DNA from: Dokdonella_A sp964582225
GTDB taxonomy: Bacteria > Pseudomonadota > Gammaproteobacteria > Xanthomonadales > Rhodanobacteraceae
Length of the DNA stretch: 64,000 nt
Reading direction: 5' to 3'
NCBI GenBank assembly: GCA_964582225.1
Contig: CAZORA010000010.1
Span: 17,398 to 81,397 of the forward strand
The notes beneath the pieces were generated by a model that was given only the letters and a program-made list of their open reading frames with translations, ran no database searches and had not been told where the DNA came from. The position numbers and the translations under genes are program-made. This document shows, piece after piece, positions 17,513-26,835 of the stretch (its first letter is position 1; each line of letters opens with the position of its first letter).

Positions 17513-17791
17513 ATGAGCGGGATTCGGGATCCGGCCGCGCGTGCGCCACAGGCGGTTCCCGGCCGCCTGCGCTGGCGCTGTCGCCGCGGCACCCGCGAGC
17601 TGGACGTGCTGCTCTCGCGCTGGCTGGACGCCGGCTATGCGCAGGCCAGCGCGGCGCAGCGAGAGGCCTTCGAGGCCATGCTGGAGCTGCCCGACCCGCT
17701 GCTGTGGGACTGGCTGAGCGGCAGCGCGAACTGTGAGGATCCGCAGTTTCAGGGTCTCGTCGATGAAATCCGCGGCCGCACTGGCGCTTGA
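17513..17791 (+). CDS. sdhE: FAD assembly factor SdhE
   Basis: This small helical protein (92 residues) helps attach FAD covalently to SdhA. The functional RGxxE motif is seen as RGTRE at 25-29, followed by LDVLLSRWL and a DPLLWDWLSG segment typical of the family. It starts 11 bases after the sdhA stop, in the position where sdhB would normally precede it. It overlaps ygfX by 29 bases. Confidence 0.9.
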   Translation: MSGIRDPAARAPQAVPGRLRWRCRRGTRELDVLLSRWLDAGYAQASAAQREAFEAMLELPDPLLWDWLSGSANCEDPQFQGLVDEIRGRTGA

Positions 17792-18188
17792 GTATCGGCC
17801 TTCCCGCCTGCTTGTCGCCAGCCTGATGCTGGTGTGCGCCTGCGCCGTAGGCGCTGCGGTCGCCAGCGGTCTCGATTCATTTTGGCGCTTCGCGGCGAGC
17901 GGCTTGGCGCTCGCCGGCGCGGTGCACGGCGGCTGGCGCTTTGCGCGACCCGCCTTCCGCTCGGTCGCCTGGCGCAGCGGCGGCTGGCTGCTGATCGATC
18001 GCGGCGGCCGCGAGTGGCCCGCCGAGCTGCTTGGACATCGATGCCTGGGTGCGCTGGTGACGCTCGATTTCCGCGCCGTCGACGGCCGCCGCTTCCGAGC
18101 GCTGTTCGCGCCCGACAACCTCGACGCGGAGCAGCGCCGGCGCCTCGCTCTTACGCTCGCGCGCGGAGATTTCGTACGCGCAACCTGA
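17763..18188 (+). CDS. ygfX: YgfX-family membrane protein
   Basis: The 141-residue protein has a short N-terminus with EYRPSR, two hydrophobic segments (about 14-32 and 36-52) and a soluble C-terminal part with WLLIDRGG and a RRRLALTLARGD ending. The length, topology and place after sdhE match YgfX (CptA), reported in E. coli as an inner-membrane protein linked to SdhE. Sequence similarity in this family is weak, so the call leans on position. The ATG at 17763 overlaps sdhE. Confidence 0.75.
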   Translation: MKSAAALALEYRPSRLLVASLMLVCACAVGAAVASGLDSFWRFAASGLALAGAVHGGWRFARPAFRSVAWRSGGWLLIDRGGREWPAELLGHRCLGALVTLDFRAVDGRRFRALFAPDNLDAEQRRRLALTLARGDFVRAT

Positions 18189-18287
18189 GCGGCCCCGCTT
18201 GTCGCGCGCTCGTCCATGCGGCACCCTGCCGACGGCGTGCGCCGCGAGCGGCCGCCGACGCTACCGCCGTTGAGGAACCAGACCCGC

Positions 18288-19529
18288 ATGTTTCGTCCGC
18301 TCGAAGTCTTCATTGGCCTGCGCTATACGCGGGCCAAGCGGCGTAATCACTTCATTTCCTTCATCTCGCTGGTGTCGATCCTCGGCATCGCGGTGGGCGT
18401 CACTGCGCTCATTACGGTGATTTCGGTAATGAACGGCTTCGATGGCGAGCTGCGTACGCGAATCCTCGGCATGGTGGCCCACGCCACCATCGAAGGCGTC
18501 GGCGAGACGCTGCAGGACTGGCCGCAGGCGCTCGAGATCGCGCGCGCCAACCCGCACGTGCTGGGCGCCGCGCCCTACGTCGAGCGCCAGGCCATGCTGC
18601 AGGGCGCACAGGTTGCCGGTGCGCTGATCCGCGGCGTGCTGCCGCCGTTCGAGGCCACGGTGTCGGACGTCGCCGAGCACATGCGCAGCGGCTCGCTCGA
18701 GGCGCTGGCTCCGGGCAGCTTCCGAATCCTGCTGGGCCGCGAGCTGGCGCAGATGCTTGGCGTCGGCACCGGCGACCGCGTGACCGTATTTGCCCCGGTC
18801 TTCAGCGCCACGCCGATCGGCGCGCTGCCGCGCTTCAAGGCCTTCGAGGTCGCGGGCGTGTTCGAGATCGGCATGCAGGAGTATGACTCCGGTCTCGCTC
18901 TGATCAGCATGCAGGACGCCGAAACCCTGTATCGCCTCGACGGGCCGACCGGCATTCGCCTGCGTCTCGATGACCTGTTCGCCGCCTGGCCGGTCGGGCG
19001 CGAACTGGCCGAGCGGCTCGGGCAGCAGTACCGGGTCAGCGACTGGATGCAGGGGCACAGCAACTTCTTCAAGGCGATCGCGATGGAGAAGAAGGTGATG
19101 TTTCTGATCCTGTCGCTGATCGTCGCGGTGGCGGCCTTCAACCTGGTTTCGACCCTGGTCATGCTGGTGCAGGACAAGCAGCCCGACATCGCGATCCTGC
19201 GCACCCTGGGGCAGAGTCCGCGCAGCATCATGGGGGTCTTCATGGTGCAGGGCGTGCTGGTCGGCACGCTCGGTATCGCGCTCGGCGTGCTGTTCGGCGT
19301 GCTGCTTTCGCTCAACCTGCCCGAGCTGGTGCACTGGATCGAGCAAACGTTCCACGTGACCTTCCTGTCTCCCGACGTCTACTACATCAGCGAGTTGCCC
19401 AGCGAGCTGCACTGGCGCGACGTGATCTGGATCACCGTCACCGCCTTCGCCTTCTGCATTCTGGCCACCCTGTATCCGGCCTCGCGCGCGGCCCGCACCG
19501 ATCCGGCGGCTGCGTTGCGCTACGAGTAG
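18288..19529 (+). CDS. lolC: Lipoprotein-releasing ABC permease LolC/LolE (possibly LolF type)
   Basis: This is the inner-membrane permease of the LolCDE transporter that frees lipoproteins for LolA. The 413-residue product has the classic start (PLEVFIGLRYTRAKRRNHFISFISLVS), one N-terminal membrane helix, a large periplasmic MacB-like domain (about 55-265) and three C-terminal helices. It ends with YPASRAARTDPAAALRYE. Only one such permease gene is present beside lolD, so it may act as a homodimer as in LolF systems, unless a second lies elsewhere. The ATG at 18288 is chosen because the family motif starts there. Confidence 0.9.
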   Translation: MFRPLEVFIGLRYTRAKRRNHFISFISLVSILGIAVGVTALITVISVMNGFDGELRTRILGMVAHATIEGVGETLQDWPQALEIARANPHVLGAAPYVERQAMLQGAQVAGALIRGVLPPFEATVSDVAEHMRSGSLEALAPGSFRILLGRELAQMLGVGTGDRVTVFAPVFSATPIGALPRFKAFEVAGVFEIGMQEYDSGLALISMQDAETLYRLDGPTGIRLRLDDLFAAWPVGRELAERLGQQYRVSDWMQGHSNFFKAIAMEKKVMFLILSLIVAVAAFNLVSTLVMLVQDKQPDIAILRTLGQSPRSIMGVFMVQGVLVGTLGIALGVLFGVLLSLNLPELVHWIEQTFHVTFLSPDVYYISELPSELHWRDVIWITVTAFAFCILATLYPASRAARTDPAAALRYE

Positions 19530-19653
19530 GCGCGAAGCCTGGCGTGAGAAACGAGATGCAAATACAAGCGCAATGCAATGATGCGAAAGTAAATTTCTTC
19601 GAATCCTGGAGTACGGTCGAGGCTCGAAGCGAAGCGGGCCTGACGGCGCCTGG

Positions 19654-20412
19654 GTGCTGGAGCCGAGCGATTCCGGGGCGCGCGCGGTGACTGCGGGCTC
19701 CGCCTCCGGCAGCTCCGAGCGATCCGCACCGGCGCGCGTCGTGCTGGGCGCACGCGGCCTGACCAAGACCTATCGCGAGGGCCATCTGCGCACGGAAGTC
19801 CTGCGCGGGATCGACCTCGAGCTGCGCCAGGGCGAGACCGTCGCCATCGTCGGCGCCTCGGGTACCGGCAAGAGCACCCTGCTGCACATCCTCGGCGGCC
19901 TCGATACGCCGAGCGCCGGCGAGGTGAGCGTCGACGGTCAGTCGATGTCGCGCCTGTCGGACGCCGCGCGCGGTGCGCTGCGCAATCGGGCGCTCGGTTT
20001 CATCTACCAGTTCCACCATCTCCTGCCCGAATTCAGCGCGATCGAGAACGTCGCCATGCCGCTGCTGATTCGCGGCGCGCCGATCGCGCAGGCGCGCGAG
20101 CGCGCGGTCGCGCTGCTCGAGCGGGTGGGACTGCAGGCGCGCCTGGAGCACAAGCCGGGCGAGCTCTCCGGTGGCGAGCGCCAGCGCTGCGCGGTGGCGC
20201 GCGCGCTGGTCACGCGCCCGGCCTGCGTGCTCGGCGACGAACCGACCGGCAATCTCGACGAGCGCAATGCGGCGCAGGTCTACGAGCTCATGCTCGAGCT
20301 GAACCGGGAAATCGGTACCGCCCTGGTGCTGGTGACCCACGACCCCGGGCTGGCCGCGCGCGCCGAGCGGCGCCTGGAACTTTCGGCCGGAGTGCTGCAG
20401 CCGATGAGCTGA
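19654..20412 (+). CDS. lolD: Lipoprotein-releasing ATPase LolD
   Basis: This is the ATP-binding subunit that powers LolC/E. It has Walker A GASGTGKST, signature LSGGERQR, Walker B VLGDEPTGNLD and the H-loop VTHDP. The segment LGFIYQFHHLLPEFSA is highly characteristic of LolD. A GTG at 19654 gives 252 residues; GTG at 19687 would trim the variable N-terminus, so the start is uncertain. A 124-base spacer, unusually AT-rich for this operon, separates it from lolC. Confidence 0.93.
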   Translation: MLEPSDSGARAVTAGSASGSSERSAPARVVLGARGLTKTYREGHLRTEVLRGIDLELRQGETVAIVGASGTGKSTLLHILGGLDTPSAGEVSVDGQSMSRLSDAARGALRNRALGFIYQFHHLLPEFSAIENVAMPLLIRGAPIAQARERAVALLERVGLQARLEHKPGELSGGERQRCAVARALVTRPACVLGDEPTGNLDERNAAQVYELMLELNREIGTALVLVTHDPGLAARAERRLELSAGVLQPMS

Positions 20413-20440
20413 AGCGGATCGCGCAGGGCAGGGAGCCCCG

Positions 20441-22804
20441 ATGGAGAAGGACGCTCAGGACCAGGGTCGATCTCCGCGCCGCGGCGTCGGCAGCGTGTCG
20501 GGCGCGCTGGCGGTGCTGCTCGGCGTGCTCGTCGTGCAGTGCCTGCCCGCACTGCCGCCGCCCCGGCTCGATCTCGCCCTGGCCCTTGGCGGCCTCCTGC
20601 TTTGGCGCTGGCCGAGGCTGCGCCTGCCGGCGCTGGCGCTGTTCGGTTTCGCCTGGTGCGCCTGGCGCGCGGGTCTCGCCCTCGAGCAGCGCCTGCCGCG
20701 CGAACTGGAGGGCCGCGATTTCGTCCTGATCGGAGTGGTCGATGAACTCCCGCGCAGCCAGCCGGAGGCGACGCGGCTGCTGCTGCGGGTGGAGCGAGCG
20801 TGGCTCCTCGACGGATCGACGGCGGACGCCGAAATGGAGGTGCCGCTGCGCGGTCGGGTGCGCCTGAGCTGGTATGACGATGCGCCCCAGCAGGGCCTGG
20901 CTTGTTCGCGCTGGCGGCTGCGCGCGCGCCTGAAGCGCCCGCGTGGCCTGGTCAATCGCGGCGGCTTCGACAGCGAACGGCAGGCGCTGGAGCGCCGGAT
21001 CACGGCCGTCGGCTACGTGCGCGAGGCAGAGCTGGCGCGCGCTCTGGATGGTCCCGTATTTTGCGTGGATCGCCTGCGGGAGCACCTATCCGCGCAAATT
21101 GCCGAGCGCGTCGGCGAGCCGCGCGCGGCCGCCTTGCTGCAGGCGCTGGCGGTCGGCGACACGCGCGGTCTCAGCCAGCAGGACTGGGCGGTGGCGCGGG
21201 CCAACGGCGTACCGCACCTGCTGGCGATTTCCGGTCTGCACGTTGGCATCGCGGCGATGGCCGGGGCGCTGCTGCCGCGCCTGGCCTGGTGGCTGTGGCC
21301 GGCGCTCGGCCTGCGCCTCGCGCTGCCGATCGCGCAGGCGCCGCTGGCGCTGCTGCTTGCCCTCGGCTACGGTCTCCTCGCCGGCGCCAGCCTGCCGACC
21401 GTGCGCACCTTGCTGATGATCGCCGTGGTCGCGCTGGTACGCTGCGGGCGCCGCGCCGGCAGCGGGCCGCAGGGGCTCGCCCTCGCGCTGCTGGCCATGC
21501 TTGCCGTCGATCCGCTCGCCACCCTGGCGCCCGGCTTCTGGCTGTCCTTCGCCGGGGTGGCGTTCCTGATGCTGAGCCTGCAGCCGCCGGAAAAAGGGCT
21601 GTTTGGCTTCGCGCGTTCGCTGGGAGCGGCGCAGCTCCTGATGAGTGTGTCGCTGCTGCCGCTCACGGTCTGGTTCTTCGGTCAGGCCTCGCTGGTCGGC
21701 TCGCTTTCCAACCTGATCGCCGTGCCCTTGGTGAGCCTGGTGATCGTGCCGATCTGCCTGCTGTCCCTGCTTTTGCTGTTGCTCTGGCCACCGCTGGCGG
21801 CGCTGCCGCTGGCTTTGGCCGCGCAGCTGGCGCGGGGGCTCTGGTGGCTGCTCGACCGGCTCGCCGGCTGGCCTGGGGCGGAGTGGTATCTGCCCGAGCT
21901 CGCGCCCTGGGCGCTGGCCCTCGCGCTAGTGGGTGCGCTGTGGCTGTTCCTGCCGCGCGGCGTGCCGGCGCGCACGCTTGGCGCGCTGCTGTTCCTGCCG
22001 CTGCTGGCGCCGCCGCGGGCGCTGCCGGCGCCGGGGGGCTTCGAGGCCTTCGTGATCGACGTCGGCCAGGGCCTCGCGGTGCTCGTGCGCACGGAATCCA
22101 GCGCACTGCTGTTCGACGCCGGCGCCCGCTACCCTTCCGGGTTCGATCTCGGCGAGACGGCGGTGCTGCCGACCCTGCGCGCACTGGGCATCTCCCGGCT
22201 CGACCACATCCTGGTGAGCCACGGCGACAGCGATCACGCCGGCGGAGCGGCGGCGGTGGCTGCGGCGCACCCGGAGGCACTGCTGCTGGCCGGCGAGCCG
22301 GCGCGCCTGCCGCTCGCGTCGACGCAGTGCGAAGCGGGTCAGGAGTGGGCGTTCGACGGCGTGCGCTTCCGCATCCTGCATCCGCGCGCCGAGCTCGCCG
22401 ATGTTCTGCGCGAAAACGACCGCTCCTGCGTGCTGCTGGTGTCCGGTCGCGGCGGCCGCCTGCTGCTGCCCGGAGACATCAGCCGGCGCGTCGAAGCGCG
22501 CGTCGCCGCGGCGATCGACCCCGGCCCGCCGCTGGTTCTGCTCGCGCCCCACCACGGCAGCCGCAGTTCCTCGAGCGCCGCCTTCCTGCACGCGCTGGCG
22601 CCTTCCATTGCGGTGGTGTCGGCGGGCTGGCGCAGCCGCTATGGGCATCCGCACCCGCAGACCCTCGAGCGCTACGCGGCGGCGGGTGCCCCGCTGCTGA
22701 ACACGGCGCAGGCCGGTGCGCTGCACCTCGCCTTTCCGCCCGATCGCGCGCCTTTCATCGCTTCGCGCGAGCGTGATCGACTGCGTCGCTACTGGCGGGA
22801 GTGA
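20441..22804 (+). CDS. comEC: DNA internalization protein ComEC/Rec2
   Basis: This is a 787-residue polytopic channel for single-stranded DNA uptake in natural transformation. The N-terminal part has an OB-like periplasmic domain and the competence core (VPHLLAISGLHVGIAA, about residues 257-272) with many membrane helices. The C-terminal third is a metallo-beta-lactamase domain with HGDSDHAGG (His near 593) and LLLPGDISRR, likely a nuclease. Length is normal and no motif is broken. It lies between lolD and exbB in one long run. Transformation ability also needs a type IV pilus and comEA, which are not in this window. Confidence 0.92.
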   Translation: MEKDAQDQGRSPRRGVGSVSGALAVLLGVLVVQCLPALPPPRLDLALALGGLLLWRWPRLRLPALALFGFAWCAWRAGLALEQRLPRELEGRDFVLIGVVDELPRSQPEATRLLLRVERAWLLDGSTADAEMEVPLRGRVRLSWYDDAPQQGLACSRWRLRARLKRPRGLVNRGGFDSERQALERRITAVGYVREAELARALDGPVFCVDRLREHLSAQIAERVGEPRAAALLQALAVGDTRGLSQQDWAVARANGVPHLLAISGLHVGIAAMAGALLPRLAWWLWPALGLRLALPIAQAPLALLLALGYGLLAGASLPTVRTLLMIAVVALVRCGRRAGSGPQGLALALLAMLAVDPLATLAPGFWLSFAGVAFLMLSLQPPEKGLFGFARSLGAAQLLMSVSLLPLTVWFFGQASLVGSLSNLIAVPLVSLVIVPICLLSLLLLLLWPPLAALPLALAAQLARGLWWLLDRLAGWPGAEWYLPELAPWALALALVGALWLFLPRGVPARTLGALLFLPLLAPPRALPAPGGFEAFVIDVGQGLAVLVRTESSALLFDAGARYPSGFDLGETAVLPTLRALGISRLDHILVSHGDSDHAGGAAAVAAAHPEALLLAGEPARLPLASTQCEAGQEWAFDGVRFRILHPRAELADVLRENDRSCVLLVSGRGGRLLLPGDISRRVEARVAAAIDPGPPLVLLAPHHGSRSSSSAAFLHALAPSIAVVSAGWRSRYGHPHPQTLERYAAAGAPLLNTAQAGALHLAFPPDRAPFIASRERDRLRRYWRE

Positions 22805-22863
22805 GACGCGGAATGCGCTGTTATCATGCGCAACTGGCGCACTGACAACGACAAGGTGGATCC

Positions 22864-23514
22864 GTGCTGGAGCTTCTCATTGCCGGCGGCTGGGCGATGG
22901 TGCCGATCCTGTTCTGTTCGGCGCTCGCGCTGGCGATCATCCTCGAGCGATTCTGGAGCCTGCGGCGCAAGGCGGTACTCCCCGACGGTCTGGCCGTCGA
23001 AGTGCGGCAGTGGGCGCGCGGGCGCAGCCTGAATCCCGAGCACGTCGAGGTCCTGCGCGGCAATTCGCCGCTCGGCGAGCTTCTGGCCGCCGCACTCGGT
23101 GTGCGTGACCGTCCGCGCGAGGTGATCCGCGAGCGCGTCGAGGACACCGGTCGCCACGTCGCGCAGCGCATGGACCGCTTCCTGACGACGCTGGGCACCA
23201 TCGCCCTGATCTCACCGCTGCTCGGCCTGCTCGGCACCGTGTTCGGCCTGATCCGGATGTTCTTTGCGGTGATGGTGAGCGGCGTCGGCGACCCGATGAA
23301 GATGGCCGGCGGGATCGGCGAGGCGCTGATCTGCACCGCCTCCGGCCTGGTGGTGGCGATTCCCGCTTACGCCTTCCACCGCTATTTCCGCGCCCGCGTC
23401 GGTGGTCTGGTGGTCGAGATGGAGCGTGAGACCTTGCTTCTGGTCGACGATCTCACCGCCGGTGCGGAAACGGTTGCGCCGACCAATCCGCGTCTCGCGC
23501 GCGCCGCCGGCTGA
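22864..23514 (+). CDS. exbB: ExbB/TolQ-family proton channel protein
   Basis: The 216-residue product has three membrane helices (about 7-27, 108-132 and 150-172) and the MotA/TolQ/ExbB signature block (GTIALISPLLGLLGTVFGLI). With ExbD it forms a proton-driven motor. A GTG start is preceded by an A/G-rich region. The gene follows comEC and precedes exbD by 14 bases. In this lipid-A operon context the pair is common in pseudomonads and xanthomonads; the TonB-like partner it energises is unknown. Confidence 0.9.
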   Translation: MLELLIAGGWAMVPILFCSALALAIILERFWSLRRKAVLPDGLAVEVRQWARGRSLNPEHVEVLRGNSPLGELLAAALGVRDRPREVIRERVEDTGRHVAQRMDRFLTTLGTIALISPLLGLLGTVFGLIRMFFAVMVSGVGDPMKMAGGIGEALICTASGLVVAIPAYAFHRYFRARVGGLVVEMERETLLLVDDLTAGAETVAPTNPRLARAAG

Positions 23515-23528
23515 GCGGCAGGGCTGCC

Positions 23529-23960
23529 GTGCGCATCGCCGCGCATCGTCGCGAGGACGACTTCGAGATCAACGTGATCTCGCTGATCGACGTGCTGCTG
23601 ACCCTGCTGATGTTCTTCGTCCTGACCACCAGCTTCGTGCAGAATGCCGGGCTCAAGGTCAGCCTGCCGCAGGCATCGACGAGCGAGCAGGTGCAGCCGC
23701 CGGACACCCTCACCGTGCTGATCGACCGCGACGGTCATTACTACGTGGATGGCGAAGAAGTGCTGAATCCGGGCGCAGAGACGCTCAAGGAGGTCCTCGC
23801 CCGGGTCGCCGGCAGTGATCGCGCGCGGCCGGTCACCCTGCGCGCCGACGCCATGACGCCGCATCAGTACGTGGTCACCGCGATGGACGTGCTCGGCGAG
23901 CTCGGTTTCGCGCGCCTGTCGATCGCCACCACGCCGACCCAGCCCGCGGAAGCTAGGTGA
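23529..23960 (+). CDS. exbD: ExbD/TolR-family protein
   Basis: The 143-residue protein has one membrane helix (about 17-40) with the essential Asp in NVISLIDVLLTLLMFF, and a periplasmic domain of about 100 residues. It is the stator or plug partner of the adjacent ExbB. The start is GTG, and the stop overlaps the msbA start by 4 bases (GTGA), so translation is coupled. Confidence 0.92.
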   Translation: MRIAAHRREDDFEINVISLIDVLLTLLMFFVLTTSFVQNAGLKVSLPQASTSEQVQPPDTLTVLIDRDGHYYVDGEEVLNPGAETLKEVLARVAGSDRARPVTLRADAMTPHQYVVTAMDVLGELGFARLSIATTPTQPAEAR

Positions 23961-25723
23961 GCGAGGCCGCTGTGCCCGCGGTTTCGGGCCTGGCGCTGTA
24001 TCGCCGCCTGCTCGGCCACGCGCGTCGCTACTGGCCGCTGGCGCTGCTCGCGGTGCTGGCCATGATCGTCGACGCCGGCTGCATGGGCGTGTTCGCCCGC
24101 GCCATCAAGCCGATGCTCGACAACCTGTTCATCGCGCGCGATCCGCAGAGCATTTTCTGGATGCCGATCCTGATCATCGCGATCTTTCTGCTGCGCAGCG
24201 TGGCCGTCTACACCACCGACTACGGCATGGCCTACATCGGTCGCGGCGTGGTGCAGCAGCTGCGTCAGGCGGTCTTCGACCGCTATCTGCTGCTGCCCGC
24301 GAGCTTCTTCGATCGCGAGCCGACCGGGCAGCAGATCTCGCGCATCACCTACAGCTCGGAGCAGGTCGCGCAGGCGACCACCGACGCGCTGAAGACCGCG
24401 GTGGTCGACGGACTCAGCGTGATCTTCTACGTGATCGTCATGCTCCTCGCCAGCGTTCGACTCACCGTCGCGCTGTTCGTCATGGTGCCCCTGGTCGGCA
24501 TTCTCGTCAGCGCCGTCGGTCGCCGCTATCGGCGCATCAGCCGCAATATCCAGGGCTCGATGGGTACGGTCTCCGGGGTGGTCGAGGAAGTGGTCGGCGC
24601 CTACCGCGAGGTCAAGGTGTTCGGCGGCCAGCCGGCGGAATCCGCGCGCTTCAACCAGGTCGCCGAGCGCACCCGCCGGCTCGGCGTGAAGATCGCCTCC
24701 ACCAACGGCATTGCCAGCGCCCTGGTGCAGCTGATCGCCGCGGTTTCGCTGGCGCTGATCGTCTATCTGGCCACCCGTCCGGGCATGATCGACCGCCTGA
24801 CGCCCGGCGATTTCACCTCGCTGATCCTCGCCATGGGCGGCATCCTGCCCTCGCTCAAGCGCCTGACCGGTGTGCAGGCGAACCTGCAGCGCGGACTCGC
24901 CGCGGCCGAGGATATCTTCGAGCTGATCGACACGCCGGTCGAGCCGGATGCGGGAACGCTGGAGCTGAAGGCGGCCAGCGGTACGCTCGAGTTCCGCGGC
25001 GTGGGGATCCGCTATCCGGGCAGCGAGCGGGCCGCGCTCGAGGGGATCGACCTGCGCTGCCCGGCCGGCAGCGTGACGGCCCTGGTCGGTCGCTCCGGCA
25101 GCGGCAAGTCGACCCTGGCGAGCCTGGTTCCGCGCCTGCGCGAGCCCGACCGCGGCGAGATCCTGCTCGACGGGCGGCCGCTCGGCGACTACCGCCTCGC
25201 CAGCCTGCGCCGGCAGATCGCCTGGGTTGGCCAGTCGGTGGCGCTGTTCGACGACACCATCGCGCGCAACATCGCCTACGGTGCGCTGGCCGACGCCAGC
25301 GAGGCGGAGATCGTCGCCGCGGCCGAGGCGGCCAACGCGATGGAGTTCATCCGCCAGCTGCCCGGCGGCCTCGCCAGCCGCGCGGGCGGCCACGGTGCAC
25401 TGCTTTCCGGAGGCCAGCGCCAGCGCATCGCGATCGCGCGCGCGCTGCTCAAGGACGCTCCGATCCTGATTCTGGATGAAGCGACCAGCGCCCTCGACAG
25501 TGAATCCGAGCGCCTGATCCAGGACGCGCTGGCCCGGCTCCTGCGTCGGCGCACGGCAATCGTCATTGCGCATCGCCTCTCGACCATCGAGCACGCCGAC
25601 AACATCGCGGTGCTCGATCAGGGGCGGATCGTCGAGCAGGGCCGGCACGCCGAGCTGCTGGCGCAGGACGGCCTCTACGCGATGCTGCATCGGCGGCAGC
25701 TGCGCGGCGCCGCGGTGGACTGA
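23957..25723 (+). CDS. msbA: Lipid A ABC exporter (flippase) MsbA
   Basis: This 588-residue half-transporter flips core lipid A across the inner membrane. Six membrane helices occupy about 20-320. The nucleotide-binding domain has Walker A GRSGSGKST, signature LSGGQRQRIAIARA, Walker B ILILDEATSALD and the H-loop IAHRLS. It is placed between exbD and lpxK, the usual partner, which supports MsbA over other exporters of the class. Confidence 0.93.
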   Translation: MSEAAVPAVSGLALYRRLLGHARRYWPLALLAVLAMIVDAGCMGVFARAIKPMLDNLFIARDPQSIFWMPILIIAIFLLRSVAVYTTDYGMAYIGRGVVQQLRQAVFDRYLLLPASFFDREPTGQQISRITYSSEQVAQATTDALKTAVVDGLSVIFYVIVMLLASVRLTVALFVMVPLVGILVSAVGRRYRRISRNIQGSMGTVSGVVEEVVGAYREVKVFGGQPAESARFNQVAERTRRLGVKIASTNGIASALVQLIAAVSLALIVYLATRPGMIDRLTPGDFTSLILAMGGILPSLKRLTGVQANLQRGLAAAEDIFELIDTPVEPDAGTLELKAASGTLEFRGVGIRYPGSERAALEGIDLRCPAGSVTALVGRSGSGKSTLASLVPRLREPDRGEILLDGRPLGDYRLASLRRQIAWVGQSVALFDDTIARNIAYGALADASEAEIVAAAEAANAMEFIRQLPGGLASRAGGHGALLSGGQRQRIAIARALLKDAPILILDEATSALDSESERLIQDALARLLRRRTAIVIAHRLSTIEHADNIAVLDQGRIVEQGRHAELLAQDGLYAMLHRRQLRGAAVD

Positions 25724-25788
25724 GCGTGCGAGCTCGAGCGGCCGCCGTGGATCGGTGCACGCCGCGCCGCGTCGGCGCGAGCTGAGGC

Positions 25789-26835
25789 GTGGACGCGCGC
25801 GCCCGGCTCGAGCGGATCTGGTACGACGGCGCCGTGGTGCCGCTTTGGCTGCGCGCGCTGGTCCCGCTCTATCGCGGCCTGCGTGCCCTGCACCTGGCGC
25901 CCTGGCGCCTCGGCTGGCGGCGCCCGCGAAGGCTGTCGATGCCGGTGGTGGTGGTCGGCAATCTGACGGTCGGAGGCGCCGGCAAGACGCCCCTGGTGCT
26001 GGCCCTGGTCGAGGCGCTTGCAGCGCGCGGGTTCCACCCCGGCATTGTCAGTCGCGGCTATGGCGGCCGCCGGCGCGGGCCGCTGCGGGTCGATGTCCAT
26101 TCGACGTCGGCCGAGGTGGGCGACGAGCCGTATCTGATGTTTCGGCGCAGCGGCGTGCCGGTCGCCGTCGGGCGCGAGCGCGCGGCCGCCGCGGCGCTGC
26201 TGCAGGCGGCGGGAGTCGACGTGGTGATCGCCGACGACGGCCTGCAGAACCCGTCGCTGGCGCGCGACCTCGAGATTCTGGTGATCGACGGCCAGCGCCG
26301 CTTCGGCAATCGCCGCCTGCTGCCGGCGGGACCGCTGCGCGAGCCTCTCTCGCGCCTGGCGAAAGTCGACTTCCGTGTCTGCAACGGCGGCCAGGCCGAG
26401 GCCGGCGAAATTTCCATGCGCCTGTGCGGCGAGGTGGTCGTGTCCTTGCTCAGTGGAGAGCGGCGCGCGCTCGATGATTTTGTCGGCGCGCCGCTGCATG
26501 CGGTTGCCGGCATCGGCAACCCGGAGCGCTTCTTCGCCGCGCTGCGCGCGCGGGGACTCGACCTCATCCCGCATGCCTTCGCCGATCATCACGTCTTCCA
26601 GCCTGGAGATTTCGCCTTCGACGACGGCGGCATGCTGCTGATGACCGAGAAGGACGCCGTGAAGTGCGCCGACTTCGCCCGTCCGAACTGGTGGCAGCTA
26701 CCGGTGCGCGCCGAGCTGCCCGAAGCCTTTCTCGACGCGCTGGCGCAGCGCCTGTGCGGGGTTTCGCCGCAGAATCCTGCCGCGGGCGCCCGGCTTCCCG
26801 CCGCGCACGGGCAAAACGGTGACCCTGCGTGCTGA
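25789..26835 (+). CDS. lpxK: Tetraacyldisaccharide 4'-kinase LpxK
   Basis: LpxK phosphorylates the 4' position of the lipid A disaccharide precursor at the inner membrane. The 348-residue protein has a hydrophobic N-terminal region, the P-loop VGNLTVGGAGKTP, the RGYGG block and DDGLQ, all characteristic. A GTG start at 25789 lies 65 bases after msbA. The last bases overlap the rhomboid gene by 7. The usual follower kdsB is absent here. Confidence 0.94.
   Translation: MDARARLERIWYDGAVVPLWLRALVPLYRGLRALHLAPWRLGWRRPRRLSMPVVVVGNLTVGGAGKTPLVLALVEALAARGFHPGIVSRGYGGRRRGPLRVDVHSTSAEVGDEPYLMFRRSGVPVAVGRERAAAAALLQAAGVDVVIADDGLQNPSLARDLEILVIDGQRRFGNRRLLPAGPLREPLSRLAKVDFRVCNGGQAEAGEISMRLCGEVVVSLLSGERRALDDFVGAPLHAVAGIGNPERFFAALRARGLDLIPHAFADHHVFQPGDFAFDDGGMLLMTEKDAVKCADFARPNWWQLPVRAELPEAFLDALAQRLCGVSPQNPAAGARLPAAHGQNGDPAC

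Noticed and set aside
14541..17549. Open frame of 1002 codons on the minus strand
   Set aside because: Only its last 292 codons (ygfZ) look like protein. The rest is the antisense of sdhA, whose GC-rich third positions remove stop codons.
23864..25690. Long minus-strand open frame opposite msbA
   Set aside because: MsbA motifs on the plus strand are complete; the antisense translation has no recognisable domain.
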